64,000 bases of DNA from Hymenopellis radicata. Taxonomy: Eukaryota; Basidiomycota; Agaricomycetes; Agaricales; Physalacriaceae. Position numbers and translations under genes: made by a program. The notes beneath the pieces are model-generated. The model was not told the origin of the DNA. It made no database searches and saw nothing but the letters and a program-made list of their open reading frames with translations. Location: contig JADNRX010000078.1 in the NCBI GenBank assembly GCA_015501595.1, positions 62,001 to 126,000 of the forward strand. Direction: 5' to 3'. Positions 33,864 through 46,514 of the stretch are shown one piece after another. The first letter of the stretch is position 1, and every line of letters begins with the position of its first letter.

Positions 33864-34814
33864 ATGTCTGCTGTTTACACTTCCAACATTGTCTCCGCCT
33901 CGTTGTCGACAATCAAGGTACTTTTGGACGCTTGGCTCCTATCGGATGATACTCACGTCTTCTTGTAGCCTTCTGCTGCTGGCCAGCTCGAAGGTCTTGG
34001 CCTAGCTTTCCGTTTTTCGTTGGCCAGCTCCTCGGCTATGTCTTCTGACATTTCGGAGCCACCGACTTTGTGTGACAATGAAAGTTTCAGTGCGTCCTCG
34101 TCATCTGCTTCGAGCTCACCATCTAGCTCTCGCGCCTCCTCAACGGAATTACCCTCTATTCAAGGTTCCTCACATCTTCTTCGAAACTCTCTCGTTCTAA
34201 CATTCACTACCTTAGACAATGCAAGCTCATATTCTCGGGCCTCCTTTGCTGGGCTCATCGTGCAAGTTGTTGACGATCTCGAGGATAGCCCATACGCCTC
34301 ATGCTTGGAAGAAGATTTCTTCAACTCATCTTTTGATTGTTCTTTGGATTCTTCATTTGACTCCACAGATTTCGAGGTCGATTCTTCTGTCACAGGCGAT
34401 TTTATAACTGGCGCACAAGCGCGCAGGGTCCTTTCAGTACAGATTTTCCATAATGTCTCGTCCATCTCGAACCGAGCTCTATTCAGTATTGCAGAGTGCT
34501 CGCCAGCGCCAGAAAGTGCGCAAATCTTGTAAAGGCTCAGACTTGACACTCACGATTCATGTAGATGATCTACGCCAAACGATACCCGAATCTATCGATA
34601 GCCAACCACTCTGTCCTCTGATGGCTAAAAGTGAGTTTTCCTGTTTTGACAATTGTCTGAGTCTGACAATGAATGTTCAGGCGATGCGAGATCCATTGAC
34701 AGTAGCGTCGCCGATTTAGTAGCTACCAAACGTCGACGGGGTGCTATCAGGAGCTTTTTCAAGCGCTGCTTTAGGTATGTTGTTCCCAAGTTCTTTCCTT
34801 ATCGCTCAGGCTGA
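33864..34814 (+). CDS. Serine-rich protein with basic C-terminus, unknown function
   Basis: I do not recognise the family. ATG 33864 encodes MSAVYTSNIVSASLSTIK. A 51-nt-class intron (about 33919-33968) leads to a long exon rich in Ser (FSASSSSASSSPSSSRASS) and later Asp/Ser/Phe repeats (FNSSFDCSLDSSFDSTDFEV). A short intron at 34516-34564 (GTGCGC..GTAG, 49 nt) keeps the frame into DLRQTIPESIDSQPLCPLMA. A third intron (about 34629-34680) leads to VADLVATKRRRGAIRSFFKR and CFRYVVPKFFPYRSG, with TGA at 34812-34814. Without the second intron the frame would end at 34532; the in-frame basic tail favours the spliced form. The tail could be a nuclear or membrane-association signal; this is a guess. 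Confidence 0.55.
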
Positions 34815-35144
34815 AGCTCCGCGATGGTATGAAGGATTTCAAAGCTTTGAGCAGGAAGTAAACTATATCGTGGCATTTGTTGTGTTTGATCATCCTTTAT
34901 GCTTAGAAACGTTGGTGTTATCTCTTGTACTACTGTTCTCGTGTTTTCACGCTAGCCTGTAGATATACTAGTGTACATTTTATCTTACTAATGAAAGGCG
35001 TTTCAAAAATATGTAACTACAGTTTGCGTTTCAAGTCGCCGCCCCCATTGGCCACACCGCTCGTTGCTTTTCATCCACCGAAAACTGGATAAGCTCCACC
35101 ATGCCCGGGTATCAGAAATTGAATACTGCAGCGCACGTACATCC
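34815..35144. other. Intergenic region
   Basis: Convergent 3' ends of the serine-rich gene and GNAT paralogue 2. Nothing else is recognised. Confidence 0.5.
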
Positions 35145-36481
35145 TTATTTGACCGGAACTGCCTGAGAAGTCCCCAAATTCCCAAAGGTCGCATTCATCT
35201 TCTCCCATTCCTGCCATTTCAACAAGTCCTCACGTTCGCTGTCGTGACGAACAAACATCTCATCCCATAACGTCAGCGGCGCCACTCGTATCGAATCCCT
35301 AACAACCCAGTCCGTATCCAGCATCGCCAAACACGTCACATCCTTCCATTCCTGAAGATGAGGGCTGAAGAACGATTTTCGGCTTGTGCCTTCATGTGTA
35401 AACTTCCTACATGCACGAGTGAATTTCCGCACTGTAGATTTGAGGCAAACAATAGTACGCACAGGTGTGTCACGGCCTTGAGCGTGTTAGCCTTATATGG
35501 CCCCTCTACGATGTGGGCTTGAACACGGTGGCACTTGAAGGTCTCGAAGGCGATGGTGAGAACCTGGTCTAGCGCGTCGCGCGCGTATCCCCAGCCGCGG
35601 TGTGCCGGATCGATGATCATGCCGACGTCTAGCACACCCTCGGATTCGCGCGCGCGGTCGAGGTATACAAAGCCGATGAACCGTGTTTTCGTGGAAACCG
35701 ACTGCAAAAAATTTGGCACGGTGTGTAGTCAGACGTGAAGTAAGAACTTACCGTTTGTGTCTGCTGCATTCTCTTCTTTTGTTTCCTCATCTTATCTTTC
35801 ACAACTGCGGCTATCTCTGCCGGGACCGGGGGCGCGAATTCTTGCGAGAAGACGGTACTACTTGCTTCGTTCGAGGCGCTAAACTCAGACTCGGGCTCGA
35901 GGCACATTGTACTGGCCGATTCCCAAGACTCTGCAATGAACTTCTTCTTCTCCTCGAGCTGCTCGACTTTCTTCGCTTTCTTTTTCCTGCTCCTACGGCT
36001 GTTAGGATTCGGTGGAGTATTTCCCTTCTTCTTCTTCTTCTGTCCTTGGCTCTAAATCGCCATTGAAATGAGACAAAAATAGAATTGAGGGTGTACTCAC
36101 ACGGTCGTGATCCTCTGACGCCGTCGTTTCCTAATCAAGGAAAAGCGCATTGATGCCGCACTCGCCTGACTTGAGTGATTAACACTCACCGCATCCTCCT
36201 TGTCTTCACGAGATACTAGAAGGGTGTGGGTGACCTAGCTGGCCATTGATGCAAATCTGGAAACTCGGCGCACTCCAACGTACCTTCTCAACCTGACCGA
36301 AATACGCAACATTGGTCGCAAACGTGAGGACATCTTCGTATTCGGCCGCCTCCACAGATGACAGCTGCAGCTGTTCGAAGAGCGCCTGTAGATTGTCGAG
36401 CAAGTCGTCTAGGCCAAGGAGGCCTGGCTGCAGACGGATGGACGTCGATAGGACATGGTCAACTTCGGTCGTTTCTTCCAT
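35145..36481 (-). CDS. GNAT acetyltransferase-like protein, paralogue 2
   Basis: ATG 36481 (MEETTEVDHVLSTSIRLQ) leads a small helical domain, LDDLLDNLQALFEQLQLSS, matching the start of the gene at 28360-30543. After basic, Lys-rich linker exons (KKKKGN-like stretches around 36000) comes the GNAT-like domain: FIGFVYLDRA, GVLDVGMIIDPAHRGWGYAR and DALDQVLTIAFETFKCHRVQ, including the R-x-x-G-x-A acetyl-CoA loop. Then follow THEGTSRKSFFSPHLQEWKD and LWDEMFVRHDSEREDLLKW, ending VPVK at 35145-35147. The exon containing FFSPHLQEWKD is in one frame here, which shows that the paralogue at 28985 carries an extra base. Role and acceptor substrate are unknown. Cytosolic or nuclear location is inferred from the absence of a signal peptide. 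Confidence 0.65.
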
Positions 36482-38350
36482 GCTGGTGTCTCGAGGCTAA
36501 GGTGTGGCCCTGGGCGCTTATCAGATAGTTATCATCCCCGAACCAGTGAAAATAGAGTGGAACGCTGTACGGCAGCAATGAGTCACTATCATGTGGCTGA
36601 GCGTAAATTGACTTTTAGACGGGTCGAGAACCGAGGCAGGAGTCTTTCGTCGATTTAAACCATTCCAACAATCTCCCAGGACAGGATGATGTACGACTCG
36701 CTTCGAACACTTCGCAGTGGTGGTTTGATTTTTCGAGAGTCGTGATCGCCAGTGATAGCGTTTTCCCACGGTACCTTGGGCCGCTTCTGGCAGCTCCGTT
36801 CAGCCTGCTAGACCGTTTTCACCTGCCGCCGACTCAAACCGAATAATTGACAGCGATTCTAAGTAACAATCAATCTTTATCCACAAGGTATAGCCCTCTC
36901 CGTGTTTTAGAAGAGATTTACGCTTTCGAACCATCTGCAAATCTTCGCAATTTTGTGCGCCACATAAGGATGAAGTACTTACCATGATTGACCTCCGTCT
37001 TTAAGGCGCCATTGAGGTTAACTATAGGCATCTCTAGGGCTTTTATGGTCCGCACGAAAATCTCTGCTTTGGTCAATAGCCGGAAGATAACGGAAACAAG
37101 GAGAACGCGTTGAAGGGCCCGAACCGACAACACTACCAGAAAACGATATTTCGGTGAAATGTATCAGCGAGAAGGAGATCGAGGATTTGCCGCTAAATTC
37201 GCAGCTCCTCATCGATGGGCCATACAAATCATCAACTAAAGTATCAGTCGTATACCGACTCATCGAAATGGCCCGCTCTATGCATTCTTGACGCCACTAC
37301 GAGGTAAAAAAGATGGGGACAGACGGGATGTCGCTCGGTGGCGGGAAGGTGAGGGCTGAATATTTAAATTACTTACCTGGAAATCATGATGGACTCGTCC
37401 CGTTTAAAAACTAATCCCATTGGCGTCAACAGCCACCCCGACCATGGTTAGTGTTTGTCATTCGCTCAGTACTTTGTCGTAACGACCACCCCAGCTGTTC
37501 TGTGAGCAAAAGCCCTAAACGAGTAACAGCAATATCAGTGAGAACAGGGATAAGAATTAGCGGCACTATAGTTAGCGTTGCCAATAGGACTTGCAGGCTA
37601 TACTTGCAAATATATGAAGAGTTCCTATTAATCACCAAGAGAAGTATCGGATATCGTTGCACCGAAACGAAGGGAAGTCGAGCAACCGGAAAGCAACCAA
37701 GCGAAGAACCAAACCTCGCCATCATGCTATTCTCAAAATCATCACCAGATCGAGGTGTTCAGTTTGTGGTCTCCCGATACTAATAGATATGCAGCCCGGT
37801 CAGTGATGAGTGAATGTGTAAGAAACGCTCGCCTGATGCTGACCCGCATTTTGATTTGTTCTGTTCCCGTTCAACGCGCATACATTGATGATAAAGAAAC
37901 GAGCATTTGCCGCCAAGTTCGCAACATAGGTATCAGAAATTATTGGCGCGAATCAAAAATGTGCCTCCATCTTCAAAGCCGATTTAGGATGACCCAACGC
38001 ATAGAGTTCTCGTGTTAGACGGCCAACTTGTACCCCACGCGCGTGCTATCCTGTACTTCTCCAGATTTACCTACCAATGACATACCCTACCTGTGTACCA
38101 GAAAGGTATAGCGGAAACCGGGACCGGCCTTGTTTCGTCAACATACGAGATCCGAGGGTGACATCGGGTCTTCCAAGTAAGTGGGACGGCCAAAAATCAG
38201 CATCAAGGATTGATACTGTAACACACAAACTGAGGCGAGGTGAGCTTCGGCGCGCCTAATATTTGATGCACTGCTCGGATTGTTCGTCATAGCGTACATA
38301 GCATATGTCATATCGAGAAAAGAAAACAGAATACAACAGTAGCATAGTAC
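36482..38350. other. No clearly supported gene
   Basis: Scattered open frames exist, for example minus-strand MSRYTTDTLVDDLYGPSMRS at 37264 and FVRTIKALEMPIVNLNGALK near 37050. I cannot join them with good introns and see no family motif. Treat as intergenic or as containing an unresolved small gene. Confidence 0.4.
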
Positions 38351-39009
38351 TCACTACAAAAGCGGTTAACATTAGGGAATACAGTATAATAGTGAAAGGA
38401 AATGAACGCACGAAAGTAAGAGCAGCACCCTTGGTCTTCTTCTCTCCGCCGAGCTCGAAGCTGAAATATGCATCGTCAGTAGCGAAAGACTAGGAAGGTG
38501 AAGGAAACGCACTGTTTGCAGCGCTTGAGCGTCAATTGCATTTTGTACTTGCACGAGGTGCATTCCAGCCGTAACACTACCTTCTTCGTCGTCTTGGCCT
38601 ATCGCACCCAAATCGGATCAGCCATCGTCCTCGACGCCCGCGACGCCGCCCACGCACCTTCTTGTGGAAGACCGGCTTCGTCTGACCACCATAACCGCTT
38701 TGCTTCCGGTCATAACGACGCTTTCCCTGGGCGAACAGGGAGTCTTTTCCCTTCTTGTATTGGGTCACCTTGTGCGGTCTGCAGCAAAAGCAATGTGAGC
38801 ACCGATGCATCCACCGAGCCCCAGAGAGAGGACGTACGTGTGCTTCTTGCAGGTTTTACCCTTGCAGTCTGTCCACCTTTGATTATCACCACCGTTGTGC
38901 AGTTCGATTTTAGGACTCACATGTTCTCCGTGTCCTGCGATGAGCCAGCAATCAGTCTATCAGCAACGACGGCGGCGGCGGGGTATACGCACTTGGGAAT
39001 GTTGACCAT
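38351..39009 (-). CDS. RPL42: 60S ribosomal protein eL42 (L36a/L44)
   Basis: This is a component of the large cytosolic ribosomal subunit near the E site. Seven exons join into about 106 residues: MVNIPK (from ATG 39009), [35 protein letters not shown] with [35 protein letters not shown] with LTLKRCKH, then [16 protein letters not shown]. The two zinc-binding Cys pairs (CKGKTC and CTSC..C) are present. Length and sequence match the family closely. An intron (GTGCGT..GTAG) follows the last Phe codon, so the final exon contributes only TGA at 38353-38351. Introns are numerous and short, as in many basidiomycete ribosomal protein genes. Expected to be highly and constitutively expressed. Confidence 0.95.
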
Positions 39010-41445
39010 CTTGACTGGCGACGATGAGGGCTTGCGAATAATTAAATGGGTTGCCGTCGGCTCCGATCAGCTGTACAGCTGCCCACATTGAGTTTGGGCT
39101 CCGATCGAAATATGATCGGCATACCGGCAGTGGCGCACCTCGGATCGATTGATCGGGTTTGGCTATTTCGGTCGACGGGCGGGACCGTGCTACACGGGAT
39201 GATGTTCACCTTTCTTCCATTGGCCTTGTCTTTCGGAGTTGTCTATGTATGGACGGGACAGGACGGACCTACTACTATGATGATTTACTGACTTGACAGG
39301 TTCTCTCGCTGCGTCTGGCTCCGTGCATACCATTAGACTACTACTTCTTTGCTATTCTTGCTGATTTTCGTTCTGTCTGTCTGTCTGCCGTGGTACTCCA
39401 AATGGGAACCCGAAAGTTTGACTAACTGGGTTGTTTGGGCACAGCCCGTTCGTGGAGTATCGATCTGTGCTCGGAGCGAGTCGTTGTCCGCAGGCGGTCT
39501 TCGTGTATGTAACGTATCATATTCTGAAGCATCTGCACCGCTGTGCTGTTGTCCGACCAGCCAGCTAGTCTGACCATTCTAACTCGGCTTCGCCATTTTC
39601 TGCGTTGAAAAACATTCATTCCATCTGGCGCGGTCTATCTCGTATCGAAGACCAGTCTTACTCTCAGTCAAAGTTCACTATCTAACAAGAATCAAATCAA
39701 TGCGACATACTATACTCGTGAATCCGAGCATTCATCGCACCATTTTACATACAATCTAGTCTTCATTTGTGTTCTCTCTCGTCTTGGACGAATTATTTCC
39801 GGGGTCTTCCTGCCACCCCAATCACCAATCACCGCTCACCTCTGCATGTCTCCTCATTGACATTGTAGCAGTGCAGCTGTATAGACATTTGCCAAAATCA
39901 TACGCAGCGATCACCCGAAACCGACCCGCAACGGAATCGTCGGTCCAGCGACTGGTAGGAGCGGCGGTATCTAACCTGGTCCCTGACTAAAGTAAGGAAG
40001 AGGGATTGGCGCGTCGGTGAAAGTCGTCAAGGCGAGGTAAAGCGAACAGAAGGCTTTCACATGAAATGGGGAGGGAGGTGAGTCGTTATCAGCACGTCAC
40101 ATCATCGATCATCTCGGATCTTATCTTGTGATCGAGGTGAATGTATGTTGTGCACTGGTCGCGTTTACAACGCAGAGGACGGGTCAGTCAGTCTAGAGTA
40201 TACGATGGTTCTGAAGGGACCCCGTAGGAAGCCGCACTGCCCCACTTGAGCATACGAATTAACAAGCTAAGAATGAACATTGTACGTTAGTCTGCAGCGT
40301 GTAAACAGGTTTGATGAACATATGAGAAATCGAATTGTTCGAAAGTACAGAAGGGCATGTTAGCTTGTGCTAGTATGCAGGTTCGTCTCATCATTATGAA
40401 TTGTGGGTCCACGAACCCAGGCATGATTGATAGATGCGCCTAATACTTCATAGGGTGGCCGGGGCTGCATGGTGGAAAATGACAATTCATCCGACGTCGG
40501 TCGCTTCTCCCGTTCATCGTAGGCTTTGAGAATCACAAGTAAGTGAGCAGACTCTGGCTCTTGTCGTCGTATACAGTCATGAATCGCACTCGCGAGGGTA
40601 TCGCCCCGGTTGGGACCGGCGCGTGACAGCGGCGGGAGTCTCCGTAGACGTCGTGAGCTCGATGGATGTATGAACGATTAATTGGAGCACTTACACTATT
40701 GGGCGGGCGCAATGCATACGAAAAGAGACCTGACCGAGCGAGTAGAGGTTGCGGTGGAGAAGGAGGGGATGGGGAAAGACGCGAAGATTGGGAAGACTAT
40801 CAGGATTTACTGACGCGATTTTCTAAAGATTACTTCGAACGGATAACACGAGCGCGTGTGTGTACATAGATACGAGGAGCCAGGGAGAAGGGCGCGATAA
40901 CTGTCGCGAGTATGTGATCGGAATCGCGACATACGGGCATATCAAAACAAGCAAGAGGATAACCGAGGCGTAATAGAGCGTTGTTTCATTCGTGCCGTAC
41001 TTGAAGGAACAAAGCCAAGTCTCATAGAAGAAAGAGATAGAGGAGAGCAGACAGAGGGATAAAGAGAGAATAAAGAGCATTCTGAGACATGGAAATTGGA
41101 GGGTAAACAAGAACAATGGAGCGAGCAGAATTGAGCATGGCAGCTCGCATCTGAGATAGCGACGACCTGTTCCCGTCAGGGCCGTTGTCCGATTGGGGAT
41201 GGAGGAGGAGTGGCCGGGGTCCTTTCCGAAATGGGATGATCCATAAAAGTTTGGATCATGGATCGTACCACCAGCGCCCTTTAAAGCAGCTCACTTGTCC
41301 AGGCTTTCCTAGTACATTGGGCCTAGTCCGCACACCGGTCACCAGCACCGTCCCGCCCGCCCCAGTGCGCAATATTCCCTCTATTTTCCGCTTTAATCCT
41401 CATAATTCTGCAGAATATCCACCTCCGACGAGACGGCTGCCGAAA
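39010..41445. other. Long intergenic region between eL42 and HMGR
   Basis: The region is about 2.4 kb. It must hold the eL42 and HMGR promoters. I see no supported gene. A hydrophobic minus-strand open frame at 40823-41116 was considered and set aside. Confidence 0.5.
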
Positions 41446-44400
41446 ATGCGCGCCGTGCTCAAGCCATTCGTGATACACGCCTCGTACTCACCCATTGAGA
41501 CGATTGTCTTCTTCTCCATCGTTGGAACATTGGCCTATTTCCATGTCTTGTCTGCTATAAAGCACTCGGCATTCTTCGCGACGTCGAATCCAATCACCCT
41601 TCGCCCGTCGCACGCGCTCTACACTCAACAAGAATGGGTTAATGTCCGCGAGCATGCTTGGCACCACGCGCGGTCGGCGGCGGACAGCTCCCTTATTCCG
41701 GTTGAACTCCAGCAGGTTGTCTATTCGCTTGACTCTGTTCAGAAAAGGGTGGATGTGAGTAACATTTTACTTGATTAACGATTTCTTATTCTCGGTTAGG
41801 CCGCACCCTCCTCCATCTCACTTGAACTCTCGCCGCTGTCAGAGTCGATCTACACCATGTCCAACTACGCGCAGCATTCACTCACATCTGCTTCCGGCCG
41901 CCAGTATAGCTCCACATGCCACCGTCCCTCCATTGCTATGCCCAACAAGTCTGCTACTGACCACCCACCCTGCTTCTCCTCCGTTACTGCTTCGCCTCGC
42001 TCGCTCACCCAGACGTTTGCTTTCACGCCCGGATCTCGGGAGGACTTTGTGACTGCTTTTTCGCGGTTCTTCAAGTCAACCCCCGTTGATGACTCTGACG
42101 TCCGGTTCGAACTCGAGGCGCGTGAGCAGGAAACCATTGGCGACATGAAGAGCAGCAAATGGGTCGCGTATGCTCTCCGGGCCTTTGTGATGCGCTTCTG
42201 GGATCTCGCCAAGGTTTGTATTTCTCGTGTCGTCCAACATTCAAAGTACTGAATGCTTTCTACAGAAAGCAAACTCGTTGGACATTGTCCTGATCCTGAC
42301 TGGCTACATTCTCATGATGACCACCTTGTTCATCCTAGCCTCTCGTTCTCGCCAGCTCGGATCCAGCTTCTGGCTTCCCTCCGCCATCATTTCCTCTTCT
42401 GTCCTTGCAGTCCTCTGCTCGCTCCCCATTGCCATGTGGCTCCGCATTCCCATGGACCCGGTCGCGCTCTCCGAGGCACTCCCATTCTTCCTGTGTACCG
42501 TTGGTTTCGATAAGCCCATCCGTCTTGCCCGTGCCGTCTTCAGGCATCCTCATCTCACAAGCCCTGTTGGCGGTGCTAGCTCGGGTGGTCAACTGAAACC
42601 GGCTGGCGAGGTTATTCTTGAATCTCTGACAAAAGTCTACTATCCCATCATTCGCGACTATGTCATTGAAATCGCCGTGTTGGTCGTCGGAGCCTATAGC
42701 CGGGTTAGCGGTCTCCGTGAAGTGTGCGCACTTGCCGCGCTGGTACTTGGCCTTGACTGTCTTCTCCTTTGCACGTTCCTTGCGTCTATCCTCACGATCA
42801 TGGTCGAGGTGAGTATTTTTGCCTCCGTTGTCTCATGTGACGGCATGTTCGTGTGGCACGACATGCTCGTATGGGACGACTTTATTGTTCAACGCTGATC
42901 AATTTATTGTCTGGTGTCAGGTTCATCGTATCAGAACTGTGCGCGAACTTACACGATCGCGGTCATCCACCGCCATTACGACGGACGGTACCTCTGGAAC
43001 CCCGGCAACAATAGACTCTCCGAAAACAGGCCAGAAGTTGTCAAACATGGTTGCCAGTGTGCTTGGCGTCAAGGGATCTGCTCGCGGGAAGAAGGAAGAC
43101 AAAGAAAGCCCTGTGGCGCGTCTCAAGCCTATTCTGGTAGGTCGACAAAAAGCCTAATTTGATTCTCTTGTCTAACTGTAATGTTTTTCTTTGTGTAGAT
43201 TGCGACATTTTTGACCCTGCACATCTTGAACCTGTGTGCGCCGCTCACACCGACGCGCCACAGCACGTATGTGTCCACCATCCGCAAGGTTGACATTACT
43301 ACGCCTGCCATGCGCGTCGCTCTTGGTGCCCTCGTTGACGCTGAGGAGCTCACCGCCTTTGACGTCGAAGAGGACGTGAGCATTCTTGCCAAGGTTCACC
43401 CTCCTCTCCATGTTCGGGTCATTCCCTCACCAGCCATGCTCGCGACTGTCGCCCCCGTCGCCGTCCCCACTGTCGGCCCTCGTACGACCACCGAACTCGT
43501 CGAGAGCTTCATGTCCGCCTGGTCTCGTCTTGTCGGTGATCCTCTGCTTTCCAAGTGGATCGTCGTCGTCCTCGCCATGAGCATCAGCTTAAACGGGTAC
43601 CTACTCAAGGCTATTGGTGCCGGCCTCGCTGGCAAGACCAACGCCGTCAAGAGCGGCGGTGTACGATTCAACAACGAGGACAGCGAAGGTAAAACGCAGG
43701 AAGCTCCCGTTGTCGCTCGCGCCGTTATCCAGAAACCCATTTACATTCCTCCTCCTCCCAAGAAGCTCGCGACTTTCACTCTCGATGACGTCGACAGGAA
43801 GCTGGCCAAGGCTAGGAAGGTCCCTACACCCAACAAGCTGCAGCTGATTTCCCCCGCCGAATCTACGGGCTCCTCGGCCTCAGACGACGAGGACTCCATC
43901 GTGTCCGACTTCCTCCGCCCTCTCGAGGAATTAATCGACCTCTACGAGAACGGCCCGAAACCTGTCGCGCTTGCTTTGGCGCTGATGAATGATGAGGAGA
44001 TTATCATGCTCGCCCAGAACGGCAAGATTGCTGCGTACGCCCTAGAGAAGGTCCTCGGCAGCCACGAGCTCGAACGGGCTGTAAGGATTCGCAGGGCTCT
44101 TATTTGTGAGTTTCCTTTTTCCGGTTAGACCTCGGAGATGGATGCTAATTGTTTTTCATTTTTAGCCCGCGCCTCGAGGATAAGCACGCTGGAGACTTCG
44201 GACATCCCTATGTCGGGTTACGATTACTCGAGGGTTATCGGCGCGTGCTGCGAAAACGTTGTCGGTTACATTCCCCTTCCCTTTGGTATTGCCGGCCCTC
44301 TCATCATCGATGGCGTTCTGTGCCCTATTCCGATGGCCACCGCCGAGGGTACTTTGGTTGCGTCGGCATCGCGTGGCTGCAAGGCTCTCAACGCTGGTGG

Positions 44401-45496
44401 AGGTGTTACTACTGTCGTTACCCAGGACGGTATGACCCGTGGCCCCGCTATCGACTTCCCTTCGATTGTTCTCGCTGCTGAAGCCAAGGCCTGGATCGCC
44501 TCCGATGAGGGTTACACCATGATTAAAACCGCCTTCGAGTCGACTTCCCGCTTCGCGAAGCTGCAGAGCTTGAAGACTGCCATGGCTGGTCGTACGCTCT
44601 TCGTTCGGTTCATGACCGCCACCGGTGATGCTATGGGTATGAACATGATCTCAAAGGGCACGGAGAAGGCGCTCGAGGTTATGCAGAAGCGGTTCCCGGA
44701 GATGATCACCTTGGCGCTGTCGGGTAACTACTGCACGGACAAGAAGGCTGCTGCGATTAACTGGATCGAGGGACGAGGGAAGAGTGTCGTGGCCGAGGCT
44801 GTTATCCCCGGCAAGGTTGTTCAGTCGGTGTTGAAGACTACCGTTGAGTCGCTGTGCAACCTCAACACCAAGAAGAACTTGATTGGCAGTGCGATGGCTG
44901 GCAGTATTGGTGGATTCAACGCGCACGCGGCGAACATCTTGACGGCGATCTTTTTGGCCACTGGACAGGATCCTGCGCAGAACGTGGAGAGTTCGAACTG
45001 CATGACTCTCATGGAACCGTGAGTGATTTCCTTTTGCGCTGTGTATCGTTCTGACGATTTTGATAGAACGAACAACGGAAAAGACCTCCTTATGACTGTT
45101 TCGATGCCTTCGATCGAGGTTGGGACTGTTGGCGGTGGAACGGTATTGGCTCCCCAGCAGGCTGTGCTGGAAATGCTCGGCGTCAAGGGAGCCCACCCCA
45201 CCTCCCCGGGACAGAACGCGCAAGGCCTCGCTCGGATCATCGCTGCTGCTGTCATGGCCGGCGAGCTGTCGCTGATGAGTGCGCTGGCGGCTGGCCATCT
45301 TGTACGAGCGCACATGGCACACAATCGGTCCCAGGCGAACACCCCCGTCAGCTCGCGGCCAGTAACGCCTGGACCGAACGTCGAGCCGACGGCGCAGCTG
45401 ATGCCGCGGTTGCTGAAGGGCGTTTCGTTCAGTCCGTTAACGCCGTCTGCTTCGACGACATCATTACCACCTTATTCTGCAGTAGAGAAGCCTTGA
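41446..45496 (+). CDS. HMG1: 3-hydroxy-3-methylglutaryl-CoA reductase
   Basis: This is the rate-limiting enzyme of the mevalonate pathway (HMG-CoA plus 2 NADPH to mevalonate) in the ER membrane, supplying ergosterol and other isoprenoids. ATG 41446 starts the N-terminal membrane part ([20 protein letters not shown]). Exon 3 carries the sterol-sensing-type segments ([20 protein letters not shown]). The linker is followed by the catalytic domain. Landmarks: [34 protein letters not shown] (catalytic Glu), [40 protein letters not shown] (catalytic Lys), [18 protein letters not shown] (catalytic Asp) and [11 protein letters not shown] (catalytic His followed by the Ser position phosphorylated by AMPK in animals). 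Seven exons join in frame, ending AVEKP and TGA at 45496. All catalytic residues are intact. A Ser/Pro-rich C-terminal tail follows the catalytic domain. Confidence 0.97.
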
Positions 45497-46514
45497 TTTT
45501 TTTGATGAGGCGATGTTTTTCCACTTTTTTTGTGTATAATTATATTACAACTCATATAAACACCGGATTTTGTGCATGAATACATAGTACATTATTGTGT
45601 AAAGCTAGCGGAGCAATGAAAAGTAGATGATTGCATAGATGATAGATGCTATGTGTGCACTGCGATTTTGTTTTCACATCCAAGTCGACTAACTGTGTTC
45701 GCGCGTGGGCTCAAGAAAAGACATACAATCTAGGCAAATATGATCCAACCAAATTATGGCCAGCGCGGGAATTTCAGACGCATTTGTGCTTCTTTATACG
45801 TGGAGATAACTCATCATCTATTATTCGGGGCGCCTATTACCTGGATGTTGTACTGTTACGCTAACGCGCGCCTCTCTGCGTGCCCGTGATCACAATTTCG
45901 AGCATAAAACATAGATTCGTGGGATGTCCCACAGAGACAGTAAGTATGTAGAGAGGGAGCTGACAGTTGGACTGCGCGCTAATGTGCGGAAGGTAGGTAC
46001 GCGATTCGAGGCGCTATTGCGTTCCAGGACGGCGATATTTTCATGCAAATTGGTCTCCTAGGGCCAAAGCGCATAAACGGTGCATTTGGGAATCGAGTGA
46101 TCCGTGGACTGGGAGGCGACTCGGGCGAGAGATCAAGAGAGTCAAAATGAGCTGGAAAGCGTAACGAGGGCGGGGGACGCGCATGCTGGAAGGAGATATA
46201 TGAGTGCGCCAGGTGGAAAGGAAGGAGGTGAGCGCCCCATAATAGCATAATGAAAATGCTCTTCAGTTCAAGTTCGCGTCCGCATACAAAAGACATTGAA
46301 ACGAAGGATGGTGGTGAAGTACAGTGAAAAATATGGAGAATGATGCGCCTATTTATTACGTTGGACCGCCAAAATGCGCACTTTTTCCCACGCTCCCAGG
46401 TCCATTCTCACACGAACCTAATTGCTCGCTGCGCGCGCAATGAGAAGCTGGCTAATTTCAAAAGGCTGACACCCTCGAAAATCCGATTCTTTTCTTTCCC
46501 TCCATCCTGGCATC
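45497..46514. other. Intergenic region
   Basis: AT-rich sequence just after the HMGR stop (around 45530-45600) is likely 3' UTR. The rest precedes the zinc-finger gene. No gene is supported. Confidence 0.5.

Noticed and set aside
40823..41116. Hydrophobic minus-strand frame that could be a small membrane protein
   Set aside because: It lies in a purine-rich plus-strand promoter stretch upstream of HMGR, which gives Leu/Ser/Phe-rich antisense by composition. No introns or motif.
44651..45342. Long minus-strand open frames opposite the HMGR catalytic exons
   Set aside because: They are antisense shadows of a strongly conserved gene and show no motif of their own.
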